DNA from: Calliopsis andreniformis
Lineage: Eukaryota; Arthropoda; Insecta; Hymenoptera; Andrenidae
Length of the DNA: 64,000 bases
Direction: 5' to 3'
Assembly: GCF_051401765.1 (NCBI RefSeq)
Contig: NW_027480482.1
Span: 2,294,001-2,358,000, forward strand
The notes below the pieces were generated by a model. The model was not told the DNA's origin. It saw nothing but the letters and a program-made list of their open reading frames with translations, and ran no database searches. Positions 1 through 12,385 of the stretch are shown one piece after another. Position numbers and translations under genes: made by a program. Position 1 is the stretch's first letter, and every line of letters starts with the position of its first letter.

Positions 1-1211
1 CAATCCTCAATGCTCAATCCTCAATCCTCAATCCTCAGTCCTCAGACCTCAATCTTCAATCCTCAAACCTCAATCCTCAACCGTCAGTCCTCATTCTCCA
101 ACCTCAATCCTCAATCCTCAATCCTCAATCTTCAATCCCCAATACTCAATCTTCAATCCACAATCCTCAATACTCAATCCTCAATCCTCAAGCCTCAGGC
201 ATCAATACTCAATCTTCAATACTCAATCCTCAATCCTCAATCCTCAATCCTCAATCCTCAACCATCAATCCTCATTCCTCAAACCTCAATCCTCATCCCT
301 CAGTCCTCATCTTCAATTCTCAATTCTCAATCCTCAATCCTCAATCCTCAATCTTCAATCCTCAATAATCAATCTCCGATCCTAGGTCCTCAATCCCCAA
401 CCTTCAATCGTTAATCCTCAATCTTCAATCCTCAATCCCCAGTCATCAATCTTCAATCCTCAATGCTCAATCCTCAATCCTCAATCCTCAGTCCTCAATC
501 CCCAATCCTTAATCCTCAAACCTCAATCCTCAACCGTCAGTCCTCGTCCTCAATCCTCAAACCTCAATCATCAATCCTCAATATTCAATCATCAATACTC
601 AATCTTCAATCCTCAATCCTCAAACCTCAATCCTCAATCCTCATTCTTCAATCCTAAATACCCAATCCTCAATTTCCAATCCTCAATCCTCAATCCTCAA
701 TTCTCAATCCTCAATCCTTAATCCTCAGACCTCAAACATCAATATTCAACCCTCAGTCCTCGTCCTCAATCCACAACCCTCAATCCTCAGTCCTCAATAT
801 TCAATCATCAATATTCGATCTTCAATCCTCAATCCTCAATCCTCAATCCTCAATCCTCAATCCTCAATTTTCAACCCTGAATCCTCAATCCTCAATACTC
901 AATCCTCAATCCTCAATCCCCAATACTCAATCTTCAATCCCCAATACTCTTTCTTCAATCCTCAATCCTCAATCCTCAATCCTCAATCCTCAATCCTCAA
1001 TCCTCAATCCTCAATCCTCAATCCTCAATCCTCAATCCTCAATCTTCAATTCTCAATCCTCAATCCTCAAACCTCAGTCCTCAGTCCTCAATCCTCAATC
1101 CTGAATACTCAACCTTCAATCCTCAATCCTCAATCCTCAATCCTCAATCCTCAATCCTCAATCCTCAATCCTCAATACTCAACCATCAATCCTCAATTCT
1201 CAATACTCAAT

Positions 1212-1237
1212 AGAATATCCTGAATTCTCAGGATTCT
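1212..1237 (+). repeat. AGAATAT module, class A hairpin, copy 1
   Basis: An imperfect inverted repeat sits inside the array: AGAAT, a 2-nt bulge (AT), CCTGA, loop ATTC, TCAGG, ATTCT. All ten arm positions pair. Downstream come CAAACCTCTATCC and CCCTGAGCCCTCATTCAC, which are also specific to this class. Seven copies occur, all with intact arms. Confidence 0.88.
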
Positions 1238-3497
1238 ATACTCAAACCTCTATCCTCAACCCTGAGCCCTCATTCACAATCCTCAATCCTCAATCCTCAA
1301 TCCTCAATTCTCAATCCTCAATCCTCAGCCCTCAGTCCACAAACCTCAATCCTCAACCCTCAGCCCTCATCCTCAATCTTCAATCCTCAATCCTCAATCC
1401 TCAATCTTCAACCCTGAATCCTCAATCCTCAATACTCAATCCTCCATCTTCAATCCGCAATACTCAATCTTCAATCCTCAATCCTCAATCGTCAATCCTC
1501 AATCCTCAATTTTCAATCCTCAACACTCAATCTTCAATCCTCAATCCTCAATCCTCAATCCTCAATCCTCATTCTTCAATCCTCAATACCCAATCCTCAA
1601 TCTTCAATCCTCAATCCTCAATCCTCAATCCTAATTCCTCAATCCTCATTCTTCAATCCTCAATACCCAATCCTCAATTTCAATCCTCAATCCTCAATCC
1701 TCATTTCTCAATCCTCAATCCTCAACCCTCAGCCCTCATCCTCCATCCTCAGTACTCAATCCTCTATCCTCAATCTTCAATCCTCAATACTCAATCTTCA
1801 ATACTCATTCCTCAATCCTCAATACTCAATCCTCAATCTTCAATCCTCAAACATCTATCCTTAATTCTCAATCCTCAATCCTCAGTCCTCAGTCGTCAAA
1901 CATCAATCCCCGACCCTTAGCACTCATCCTCAATCCTCATCCCTCAATCCTCAATCCTCAAACCTAAATCCTCTACCGTCAGTCCTCGTCCTCAGTCCTC
2001 AGTCCTCAAACCTCAATCCTCAATCCTCAATATTCAATCATCAATTCTCAACCTTCAATCCTCAATCCTCAATCCTCAATCCTCAATCCTCAATCCTCAA
2101 TCCTCAATATTCAATCATCAATACTCAATCTTTAACCCTCAATCTTCAATCCTCAATACTCAATCTTCAATCCTCAATCCTCAATCCTCAATCCTCAATC
2201 CTCAATCCTCAATATTCAATCCTCAATACTCAATCTTCAATCCTCAATCCTCAATCCTCAATATTCAATCCTCAATACTCAATCTTCAATCATCAATACT
2301 CAATCTTCAACCCTCAATCTACAATCCTCAATACTCAATCCTCAATCCTCAATATTCAACCCTCAGCCCCCATCCTCCATCCTCAATACTCAATCCTCAA
2401 TCCCCAATCTTCAATCCTCAATTCTCAATCTTCGATCCTCGATCCTCAATCCTCAATATTCTATCCTCAATACTCAATCTTCAATCATCAATCCTCAATC
2501 CCCAATTCTCAGTCGTCAATCCTCAGTCATCAATCCTCAATCTTCAATACTCAATCGTCAATCCTTAGTCCTCAATCCTCAATCCTCAATCCTCGTTCAT
2601 CAAACCTCAATCCTCAATCCTCAATATTCAATCATCCATACTCAATCTTCAATCTTCAATCCTCAATCCTCTTTCCTCAATCCTCAATCCTCATTCCTCA
2701 ATATTCAATCATCAATACTCAATCTTCAACCCTCAATCTTCAATCCTCAATACTCAATCTTCAATCCTGAATCCTCAATCCTCAATCCTCAATCCTCAAT
2801 CCTCAGGCATCAATACTCAATCTACAATATTCAATCCTCAATCCTTAACCCTCAATCCACAATCCTCAAGCTTCAATACTCAATACTGAATCTTCAATCC
2901 TCAATCCTCAATCCTCAATCCTCAATCCTCAATCCTCAATCTTCAATCCTCAATTCTCAATCTTCAATCCTCGATCCTCAATCCTCAATCCTCAATATTC
3001 AATCATCAATACTCAATCTTCAACCCTCAATCTTCAATCCTCAATACTCAATCTTCAATCCTCAATCCTCAATCCTCAATCCTCAATCCTCAATCCTCAA
3101 TCCTCAGGCATCAATACTCAATCTACAATATTCAATCCTCAGTCCTTAATCCTCAATCCACAATCCTCAACCTTCAATACTCAATACTCAATCTTCAATC
3201 CTCAATCCTCAATCCTCAATCCTCAATCCTCAATCCTCAATCCTCAGGCATCAATACTCAATCTTCAATGCTCAATCCTCAATCCTCAATCCTCAATCCT
3301 CTTTCCCCAACCCTCAATCCTCATTCCTCAAACCTCAGTCCTCATACTCAATTCTCAATTCTCAATCCTCAATTCTCAATCCTCAATCTTCAGTCCTCAA
3401 TAATCAATCTCCAATTCTTGATCCTCAATCCCCAATCTTCAATCCATAATCCTCAATCTTCAATCCCCAATCCCCAGTACTCAATCTTCAATCCTCA

Positions 3498-4167
3498 ATG
3501 CTCAATCGTCAATCCTCAATCCTCAATCCTCAATCCTCAATCCTCAATCCTCAATCCTCAATCCTCAATCCTCAATATTCAATCATCAATACTCAATCTT
3601 CAACCCTCAATCTTCAATCCACAATACTCAATCTTCAATGCTCAATCCTCAATCCTCAATCCTCAATCCTCTTTCCCCAACCCTCAATCCTCATTCCTCA
3701 ACCCTCAGTCCTCATACTCAATTCTCAATTCTCAATCCTCAATCCTCAATGCTCAATCTTCAATCCTCAATAATCAATCTCCAATCCTCAATCCTCAATC
3801 CTCAATTCTCGATCCTCAATCCTCAGGCATCAATACTCAATCTTCAATACTCAACCCTCAATCCTCACTCCTCAATCCTCAATCCTCAAACCTCAATGCT
3901 CAATCCTCAATATTCAATCATCAATACTCAATCTTCAATCCGCAATCCTCAATCCTCAATCCTCAACCCTCAATCCTCATTCCTCAAACCTCAATCCTCA
4001 ACCCTCAGTCCTCATACTCAATTCTCAATTCTCAATCCTCAATTCTCAATCCTCAATCTTCAGTCCTCAATAATCAATCTCCAATTCTTGATCCTCAATC
4101 CCCAATCTTCAATCCATAATCCTCAATCCTCAATCCCCAATCCCCAGTACTCAATCTTCAATCCTCA
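3498..4167 (+). repeat. 670-bp higher-order unit, copy 1
   Basis: This unit runs from one anchor ATG (CAATGCTCAAT, preceded by CCCCAGTACTC) to the next. Eight anchor pairs in the window have exactly this 670-bp spacing. Inside are a near-perfect run of about ten heptamers, a CTCTTTCCCCAACC interruption and a CAATTCTTGATCC landmark. 670 is not a multiple of 7, because internal units have lost or gained bases. Confidence 0.8.
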
Positions 4168-5150
4168 ATGCTCAATCATCAATCCTCAATCCTCAGTCCT
4201 CAGACCTCAATCTTCAATCGTCAAACCTCAATCCTCAACCGTCAGTCCTCATTCTCCAACCTCAATCCTCAATCCTCAATCCTCAATCTTCAATCCCCAA
4301 TACTCAATCTTCAATCCTCAATCCTCAATACTCAATCCTCAATCCTCAAGCCTCAGGCATCAATACTCAATCTTCAATACTCAATTCTCAATCCTCAATC
4401 CTCAATCCTCAATCCTCAACCATCAATCCTCATTCCTCAAACCTCAATCCTCAACCCTCAGTCCTCATCCTCAATTCTCAATTCTCAATCCTCAATCCTT
4501 AATCCTCAATCTTCAATCCTCAATAATCAATCTCCGATCCTAGGTCCTCAATCCCCAACCTTCAATCGTTAATCCTCAATGTTCAATCCTCACTCCCCAG
4601 TCATCAATCTTCAATCCTCAATGCTCAATCCTCAATCCTCAATCCTCAGTCCTCAATCCCCAATCCTTAATCCCCAAACCTCAATCCTCAACCGTCAGTC
4701 CTCGTCCTCAATCCTCAAACCTCAATCATCAATCCTCAATATTCAATAATCAATACTCAATCTTCAATCCTCAATCCTCAAACCTCAATCCTCAATCCTC
4801 ATTCTTCAATCCTAAATACCCAATCCTCAATTTCCAATCCTCAATCCTCAATCCTCAATTCTCAATCCTCAATCCCTAATCCTCAGACCTCAAACATCAA
4901 TATTCAACCCTCAGTCCTCGTCCTCAATCCACAACCCTCAATCCTCAGTCCTCAATATTCAATCATCAATATTCAATCTTCAATCCTCAATCCTCAATCC
5001 TCAATCCTCAATCCTCAATCCTCAATTTTCAACCCTGAATCCTCAATCCTCAATACTCAATCCTCTATCTTCAATCCTCAATACTCAATCTTCAATCCTT
5101 AATCCTCAATCTGCAATCCCGAATCCCCAGTACTCAATCTTCAATCCTCA
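4168..5150 (+). repeat. 983-bp higher-order unit, copy 1
   Basis: The unit runs from the anchor ATG at 4,168 to the anchor ATG at 5,151, a distance of 983 bp. A second, variant anchor (CCCCAGTCATC instead of CCCCAGTACTC) splits it at 4,621 into 453 and 530 bp. It matches 16,424-17,406 and 22,267-23,249 closely. It contains the CGATCCTAGG landmark near 4,535 and the CCTCGTCCTC hexamer slip. Confidence 0.8.
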
Positions 5151-5603
5151 ATGCTCAATCCTCAATCCTCAATTTCAATCCTCAATCCTCAATCCTCATT
5201 TCTCAATCCTCAATCTTCAACCCTCAGCCCTCATCCTCCATCCTCAGTACTCAATCCTCTATCCTCAATATTCAATCCTCAAACATCAATCCTCAATTCT
5301 CAATCCTCAATCCTCAGTCCTCAGTCGTCGAACCTCAATCCCCGACCCTTAGCACTCATCCTCAATCCTCGTTCCTCAATCCTCAATCCTCAAACCTAAA
5401 TCCTCTACCGTCAGTCCTCGTCCTCAATCCTCAAACCTCAATCCTCAATCCTCAATATTCAATCATCAATACTCAATCCTCAATCTTCAATCCTCAATAC
5501 CAAATCTTCAATCCTCAATCCTCAATCCTCAATCCTCAATCCTCAATCTTCAATCCTCAACACTAATCTTCAATCCTCAATCCCCAATCCTCAATCCTCA
5601 ATC
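5151..5603 (+). repeat. Mosaic connector of heptamer satellite
   Basis: After the anchor at 5,151 the sequence leaves the 983-bp pattern at about 5,172. From there to about 5,470 it resembles 1,675-2,040, including the CCCGACCCTTAGCAC landmark. Its last part, with the CAACACTAATC one-base slip, resembles 9.96-10.08 kb. It is a patchwork of segments seen elsewhere in the window and contains no unique sequence. Confidence 0.65.
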
Positions 5604-7590
5604 CTCATTCTTCAATCCTCAATACCCAAACCTCAATCTTCAATCCTCAATCCTCAACCCTCAATCCTAATTCCTCAATCCTCATTCTTCAATCCTCAAT
5701 ACCCAATCCTCAATTTCAATCCTCAATCCTCAATCCTCATTTCTCAATCCTCAATCTTCAACCCTCAGCCCTCATCCTCCATCCTCAGTACTCAATCCTC
5801 TATCCTCAATCTTCAATCCTCAATACTCAATCTTCGATCCTCATTCCTCAATCCTCAATCCTCAATCCTCAATCTTCAATCGCCAATACTCAATCTGCAA
5901 TCCCCAATACTCAAACCTCAATCCTCAATCCTCATTACTCAATCCTCAATACCCAATCCTCAATCCTCAATCCTCAATCCTCAATCCTCAATATTCAATC
6001 ATCAATACTCAATCTTGAATCCTCAATCTTCAATCCTCAATACTCAATCTTCAATCCTCAATCCTCAATCCTCAATCCTCAATCCTCAATCCTCAGGCAT
6101 CAATACTCAATCTAAAATATTCAATCCACAATCCTCAATCCTCAATCCTCAGGCATCAATACTCAATCTACAATATTCAATCCACAATCCTTAATCCTCA
6201 ATCCACAATCCTCAACCTTCAATACTCAATACTCAATCTTCAATCCTCAATCCTCAATCCTCAATCCTCAATCCTCAATCCTCAATCCTCAGTCCTAATT
6301 CCTCAATCCTCATTCTTCAATCCTCAATACCCAATCCTCAATTTCAATCCTCAATCCTCAATCCTCATTTCTCAATCCTCAATCTTCAACCCTCAGCCCT
6401 CATCCTCCATCCTCAGTACTCAATCCTCTATCCTCAATCTTCAATCCTCAATATTCAATCTTCGATCCTCATTCCTCAATCCTCAATCCTCAATCCTCAA
6501 TCTTCGATCGCGAATACTCAATCTGCAATCCCCAATACTCAAACCTCAATCCTCAATCCTCATTACTCAATCCTCAATACCCAATCCTCAATCCTCAATC
6601 CTCAATCCTCAATCCTCAATCCTCAGGTATCAATACTCAATCTTCAATACTCAATCCTCAATCCTCAATCCTCAATCCTCAATCCTCAATCCTCAACCAT
6701 CAATCCTCATTCCTCAAACCTCAATCCTCAACCCTCAGTCCTCATCCTCAATTCTCAATCCTCAATCCTCAATCGCCAATCCTCAATCTTCAATCCTCAA
6801 TAATCAATCTCCGATCCTAGATCCTCAATCCCCAATCTTCAATCGTTAATCCTCAATATTCAATCCTCAATCCCCAGTCATCAATCTTCAATCCTCAATG
6901 CTCAATCCTCAATCCTCAATCCTCAATCCTCAGTCCTCAATCCCCAATCCTCAATACTCTAACCTCAATCCTCAACCGTCAGTCCTCGTCCTCAATCCTC
7001 AAACCTCAATCGTCAATCCTCAATATTCAATCATCAATACTCAATCTTCAATCCTCAATCCTCAAACCTCAATCCTCAATCCTCATTCTTCAATCCTAAA
7101 TACCCAATCCTCAATTTCCAATCCTCAATCCTCAATCCTCAATTCTCAATCCTCAATCCTGAATGCTCAATCTTCAATCCTCAATCCTCAATCCTCAATC
7201 CTCAATCTTCGATCCTCAATACTCAATCCTCAATCGTCAACCCTCAATCTTCAATCCTCAATCCTCAGTCTTCAATCCTCAATCCTCATTCTTCAATCCT
7301 CAATACCCAATCCTCAATCTTCAATCCTCAGTCCGCAATCATCAATCCTCAATCCTCAATCCTCAATCCTCATTCTTCAATCCTCAATACCCAATCCTCA
7401 ATCTTCAATCCTCCATCCTCAATCCTCAATCCTCAATCCACAATCCTCATTCTTCAATCCTCAATACACAATCCTCAATCTTCAATCCTCAATCCTCAAT
7501 CCTCAATCTTCAATCTTCAATACTCAATCTCCAATCCTCAATCCTCAGACCTCAAACCTCAATTCTGAATCCTCATTCCTGAATCCTCAA

Positions 7591-7756
7591 TCTTCAGCCC
7601 TCAGTCATCAACAATCAGTTGTGTATCCTCAATCCTCAATAGAATATCCTCAATTCACAGTTTTCAATACTCAATACTCAATCTGCAATCTTCAAACCTC
7701 TATCCACAATCATCAATTCTCATCACTCAGCCCTCAACACTCTGTCCTCAATGCTC
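7591..7756 (+). repeat. AGAATAT module, class B, copy 1
   Basis: This is a diverged block of about 165 bp that departs from the heptamer more than its surroundings. It carries CAACAATCAGTTGTGTATCC, then CAATAGAATATCC, CACAGTTTTC, CAATCTGCAATC, CAAACCTCTATCC and CAACACTCTGTCC in that order. Eight class-B copies are present in the window. No function is known; it serves as a landmark of the larger repeat. Confidence 0.85.
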
Positions 7757-8813
7757 AATCCTCAATCCTCAATTCTCAATCTTCAATCCTCAATACTGAA
7801 TCTTCAATCCTCAATCCTCAATCCTCAATACTCAATCCTCAATCCTCAATCTTCAACACTCAGTCCCCAATCCTCAATCTTCAATCCTCAATACTCAATA
7901 CTCAATCCTCAATCCTCAATCCTCAATCCTCAATCCTGAATGCTCAATCTTCAATCCTCAATCCTCAATCCTCAATCCTCAATCTTCGATCCTCAATACT
8001 CAATCCTCAATCGTCAACCCTCAATCTTCAATCCTCAATCCTCAGTCTTCAATCCTCAATCCTCAATCCTCAATCCTCAATCCTCAATCCTCAGTCTTCA
8101 ATCCTCAATACTCCATCCTCAATCTTCAAGCCTCAACCCTCAATCCTCAATTCTCAATTCTCAATCCTCAATCCGCAGACCTCAAACATCAATACTCAAC
8201 CCTCAGTCCTCGTCCTCAATCCACAACACTCAATCCTCAATCCTCAATATTCAATCATCAATATACAATCTTCAGTCCTCAATCCTCGATCCTCAATCCT
8301 CAATACTCAATCCTCAATGTTCAATCCGCGATACCCAATCCTCAATCTTCAATCCTCAATCTTCAATCCTCAATCCTCAATCCTCAATTCTCAATCCTCG
8401 ATCCTCAGTCCTCAGTCCTCAAACCTCAATCCTCAACACTCAGCCCTCATCCTCAATCCTCAATCCTCAGTCTTCAATCCTCAATCCTCAATCCTCAATC
8501 CTCAATCCTCAATCGTCAATCTTCAATCCTCAATACTCAATCTTCGATTCTCAATCCTCAATACTCAATCCTCAATCCTCATTCTTCAATCCTCAATACC
8601 CAATCCTCAATCTTCAGTCCTCCATCCTCAATCCTCAATCCTCAATCCACAATCCTCATTCTTCAATCCTCAATACCCAATCCTCAATCTTCAATCCTCA
8701 ATCCTCAATCCTCAATCTTCAATCTTCAATACTCAATCTCCAATCCTCAATCCTCAGACCTCAAACCTCAATTCTGAATCCTCAATTCTGAATCCTCATT
8801 CCTGAATCCTCAA

Positions 8814-8979
8814 TCTTCAGCCCCCAGTCATCAACAATCAGTTGTGTATCCTCAATCCTCAATAGAATATCCTCAATTCACAGTTTTCAATACTCAATAC
8901 TCAATCTGCAATCTTCAAACCTCTATCCACAATCATCAATTCTCATCACTCAGCCCTCAACACTCTGTCCTCAATGCTC
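8814..8979 (+). repeat. AGAATAT module, class B, copy 2
   Basis: Same order of landmarks as the block at 7,591, placed 1,223 bp downstream. It has small changes, such as CAGCCCCCAGTC in place of CAGCCCTCAGTC at its left end and CAATGCTCAACC at its right end. Confidence 0.85.
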
Positions 8980-9471
8980 AACCCTCAATCCTCAATTCTC
9001 AATCTTCAATCCTCAATACTGAATCTTCAATCCTCAATCCTCAATCCTCAATACTCAATCCTCAATCCTCAATCTTCAACACTCAGTCCCCAATCCTCAA
9101 TCTTCAATCCTCAATACTCAATACTCAATCCTCAATCCTCAATCCTCAATCCTCAATCCTCAATCCTCAATCCTCAATCCTCATTCTTCGATCCTCAATA
9201 CTCAATCCTCAATCGTCAACCCTCAATCTTCAATCCTCAATACTCAATCTTCAATACTCAATCCTCAATCCTCAATCCTCAATACACAATCCTCAATCTT
9301 CAATCCTCAATGCTCAATCCTCAATTTACAATCCTCAATCCTCAATCCTCAGACCTCAAACATCAATACTCAACCCTCAGTCCTCGTCCTCAATCCGCAA
9401 CCCTGAATCCCCAACCCTCAACCATCGATCCTCAATACTCAACCATCAATCCTCAATTCTCAATATTCAAT

Positions 9472-9527
9472 AGAATATACTGAACTCTGATGGTTCAATT
9501 CTCAATCCACAATATTCAATAATCAAA
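9472..9527 (+). repeat. AGAATAT module, class D, copy 1, with hairpin potential
   Basis: The block begins with AGAATATACTGAACTC and continues through CTGATGGTTCAATTCTC to CAATAATCAAACC. Positions 9,472-9,502 can pair as AGAAT/ATTCT (outer stem) and TGAAC/GTTCA (inner stem), with a 4-nt bulge and a 7-nt loop. Its left flank, with CAACCATCAATCC and CAATTCTCAATATTC, matches the left flank of class A, so the two classes look homologous. Four class-D copies occur. Confidence 0.8.
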
Positions 9528-9534
9528 CCTCAAT

Positions 9535-9730
9535 CCTCAACCGTCAGTCCTCATTCTCCATCCTCAATCCTCAATCCTCAATCCTCAATCTTCAATCCCC
9601 AATACTCAACCATCAATCCTCATTCCTCAAACCTCAATCCTCAACCCTCAGTGCTCATCCTCAATTCTCAATCCTCAATCCTCAATCGTCAATCCTCAAT
9701 CTTCAATCCTCAATAATCAATCTCCGATCC
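9535..9730 (+). repeat. Truncated fragment of the 983-bp unit
   Basis: This fragment starts with CAACCGTCAGTCC and CATTCTCCATCC, as in the 983-bp units near 18,460. It then skips directly to CAACCATCAATCCTC, missing roughly 100 bp that the full units carry. It links macro-repeat Q to macro-repeat R. Confidence 0.6.
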
Positions 9731-12385
9731 TAGATCCTCAATCCCCAATCCTCAATCGTTAATCCTCAATATTCAATCCTCAATCCCCAGTCATCAATCT
9801 TCAATCCTCAATGCTCAATCCTCAATCCTCAGTCCTCAATATTCAATCATCAATATTCAATCTTCAATCCTCAATCCTCATTCCTCAATCCTCGATCCTC
9901 AATCCTCAATTTTCAACCCTGAATCCTCAATCCTCAATACTCAATCCTCAATCTTCAATCCTCAATACCCAATCTTCAATCCTCAATCCTCAATCCTCAA
10001 TCCTCAATCCTCAATCTTCAATCCTCAACACTAATCTTCAATCCTCAATCCCCAATCCTCAATCCTCAATCCTCATTCTTCAATCCTCAATACCCAATCC
10101 TCAATTTCAATCCTCAATCCTCAATCCTCATTTCTCAATCCTCAATCTTCAACCCTCAGCCCTCATCCTCCATCCTCAGTACTCAATCCTCTATCCTCAA
10201 TCTTCAATCCTCAATTCTCTATCTTCAATCCTCGATCCTCAATCCTCAATCCTCAATATTCAATCATCAATACTCAATCTTCAACCCTCAATCTTCAATC
10301 CTCAATACTCAATCTTCAATCCTCAATCCTCAATCCTCAATCCTCAATCCTCAATCCTCAATCCTCAGGCATCAATACTCAATCTACAATATTCAATCCT
10401 CAGTCCTTAATCCTCAATCCACAATCCTCAACTTTCAATACTCAATACTCAATCTTCAATCCTCAATCCTCAATCCTCAATCCTCAATCCTCAATCCTCA
10501 ATCCTCAGGCATCAATACTCAATCTTCAATGCTCAATCCTCAATCCTCAATCCTCAATCCTCTTTCCCCAACCCTCAATCCTCATTCCTCAAACCTCAAC
10601 CCTCAACCCTCAGTCCTCATACTCAATTCTCAATTCTCAATCCTCAATCCTCAATGCTCAATCTTCAATCCTCAATAATCAATCTCCAATCCTCAATCCT
10701 CAATTCTCGATCCTCAATCCTCAGGCATCAATACTCAATCTTCAATACTCAACCCTCAATCCTCACTCCTCAATCCTCAATCCTCAAACCTCAATCCTCA
10801 ATCCTAAATATTCAATCATCAATACTCAATCTTCAATCCGCAATCCTCAATCCTCAATCCTCAACCCTCAATCCTCATTCCTCAAACCTCAATCCTCAAC
10901 CCTCAGTCCTCATACTCAATTCTCAATTCTCAATCCTCAATTCTCAATCCTCAATCTTCAGTCCTCAATAATCAATCTCCAATTCTTGATCCTCAATCCC
11001 CAATCTTCAATCCATAATCCTCAACCTTCAATCCCCAATCCCCAGTACTCAATCTTCAATCCTCAATGCTCAATCCTCAATCCTCAATCCTCAGTCCTCA
11101 GACCTCAATCTTCAATCCTCAAACCTCAATCCTCAACCGTCAGTCCTCATTCTCCAACCTCAATCCTCAATCCTCAATCCTCAATCTTCAATCCCCAATA
11201 CTCAATCTTCAATCCTCAATCCTCAATACTCAATCCTCAATCCTCAAGCCTCAGGCATCAATACTCAATCTTCAATACTCAATCCTCAATCCTCAATCCT
11301 CAATCCTCAATCCTCAACCATCAATCCTCATTCCTCAAACCTCAATCCTCAACCCTCAGTCCTCATCTTCAATTCTCAATTCTCAATCCTCAATCCTCAA
11401 TCCTCAATCATCAATCCTCAATAATCAATCTCCGATCCTAGGTCCTCAATCCCCAACCTTCAATCGTTAATCCTCAATCTTCAATCCTCAATCCCCAGTC
11501 ATCAATCTTCAATCCTCAATGCTCAATCCTCAATCCTCAATCCTCAGTCCTCAATCCCCAATCCTTAATCCTCAAACCTCAATCCTCAACCGTCAGTCCT
11601 CGTCCTCAATCCTCAAACCTCAATCATCAATCCTCAATATTCAATCATCAATACTCAATCTTCAATCCTCAATCCTCAAACCTCAATCCTCAATCCTCAT
11701 TCTTCAATCCTAAATACCCAATCCTCAATTTCCAATCCTCAATCCTCAATCCTCAATTCTCAATCCTCAATCCTTAATCCTCAGACCTCAAACATCAATA
11801 TTCAACCCTCAGTCCTCGTCCTCAATCCACAACCCTCAATCCTCAGTCCTCAATATTCAATCATCAATATTCGATCTTCAATCCTCAATCCTCAATCCTC
11901 AATCCTCAATCCTCAATCCTCAATTTTCAACCCTGAATCCTCAATCCTCAATACTCAATCCTCAATCCTCAATCCCCAATACTCAATCTTCAATCCCCAA
12001 TACTCTTTCTTCAATCCTCAATCCTCAATCCTCAATCCTCAATCCTCAATCCTCAATCCTCAATCCTCAATCCTCAATCCTCAATCCTCAATCCTCAATC
12101 TTCAATTCTCAATCCTCAATCCTCAAACCTCAGTCCTCAGTCCTCAATCCTCAATCCTGAATACTCAACCTTCAATCCTCAATCCTCAATCCTCAATCCT
12201 CAATCCTCAATCCTCAATCCTCAATCCTCAATACTCAACCATCAATCCTCAATTCTCAATACTCAATAGAATATCCTGAATTCTCAGGATTCTATACTCA
12301 AACCTCTATCCTCAACCCTGAGCCCTCATTCACAATCCTCAATCCTCAATCCTCAATCCTCAATTCTCAATCCTCAATCCTCAGC
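9731..12385 (+). repeat. Macro-repeat R, copy 1
   Basis: This stretch recurs at about 36,520-39,130. Spacing is 26,788 bp through 11,066, then 26,774 at 11,519 and 26,753 at the hairpin module (12,268 against 39,021). The shrinkage steps of 14 and 21 bp are whole heptamers. The match ends shortly after the CATTCACAATCC landmark. The segment overlaps the start of macro-repeat P copy 2, because the window is a mosaic. Confidence 0.8.
12268..12293 (+). repeat. AGAATAT module, class A hairpin, copy 2
   Basis: Identical arms and loop to the element at 1,212, displaced by 11,056 bp as part of macro-repeat P. Confidence 0.88.

Larger units (their letters stand above)
1..4430 (+). repeat. Macro-repeat P, copy 1 (left edge cut by window)
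   Basis: This stretch recurs at about 11,057-15,470 with a spacing of 11,056 bp at the left end and 11,063 bp from about 1.4 kb onward. The change comes from one extra heptamer in the second copy near 12,465. Landmarks match in order: the hairpin module at 1,212, the CTTTCCCC interruptions near 3,300 and 3,670, and the anchors at 3,498 and 4,168. The copies differ by occasional single bases, for example G at 1,457 against T at 12,520. The right boundary is approximate, because after it the second copy switches to a different arrangement near 15,470. Confidence 0.85.
5604..9534 (+). repeat. Macro-repeat Q, copy 1
   Basis: This stretch recurs at about 25,931-30,390. Spacing is 20,327 bp at the left end and 20,850-20,857 bp on the right, so the second copy carries about 525 bp more in the middle. 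It includes two class-B modules (gtgtat at 7,621 and 8,844) and one class-D module (9,472). The match ends at about 9,534, where this copy continues with CAACCGTCAGTCC and the other with CAAACATCAATTC. Parts recur again at 43.9-48.0 and 49.2-53.3 kb. Confidence 0.8.

Noticed and set aside
1212..1237. Class-A hairpin as a rho-independent terminator
   Set aside because: The stem is short, interrupted by a bulge, AT-rich on the outer side and not followed by a T run. It sits inside satellite DNA with no upstream gene.
2870..2890. HindIII-like AAGCTT, EcoRI-like GAATTC and AvrII-like CCTAGG sites as functional marks
   Set aside because: They are single repeat variants copied with their higher-order unit; useful as landmarks only.
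8844..9473. Open frame starting at the GTG of the class-B module, peptide beginning MYPQSSIEYPQ
   Set aside because: The GTG is part of the repeated block and recurs in each class-B copy. The downstream peptide is again the heptamer translation.
9721..9740. CCAAT-box or promoter elements (many CCAAT occurrences in CCCCAAT variants)
   Set aside because: CCAAT arises wherever the unit reads CCCCAAT. There is no associated TATA element, start site or gene, so it is a by-product of the repeat.
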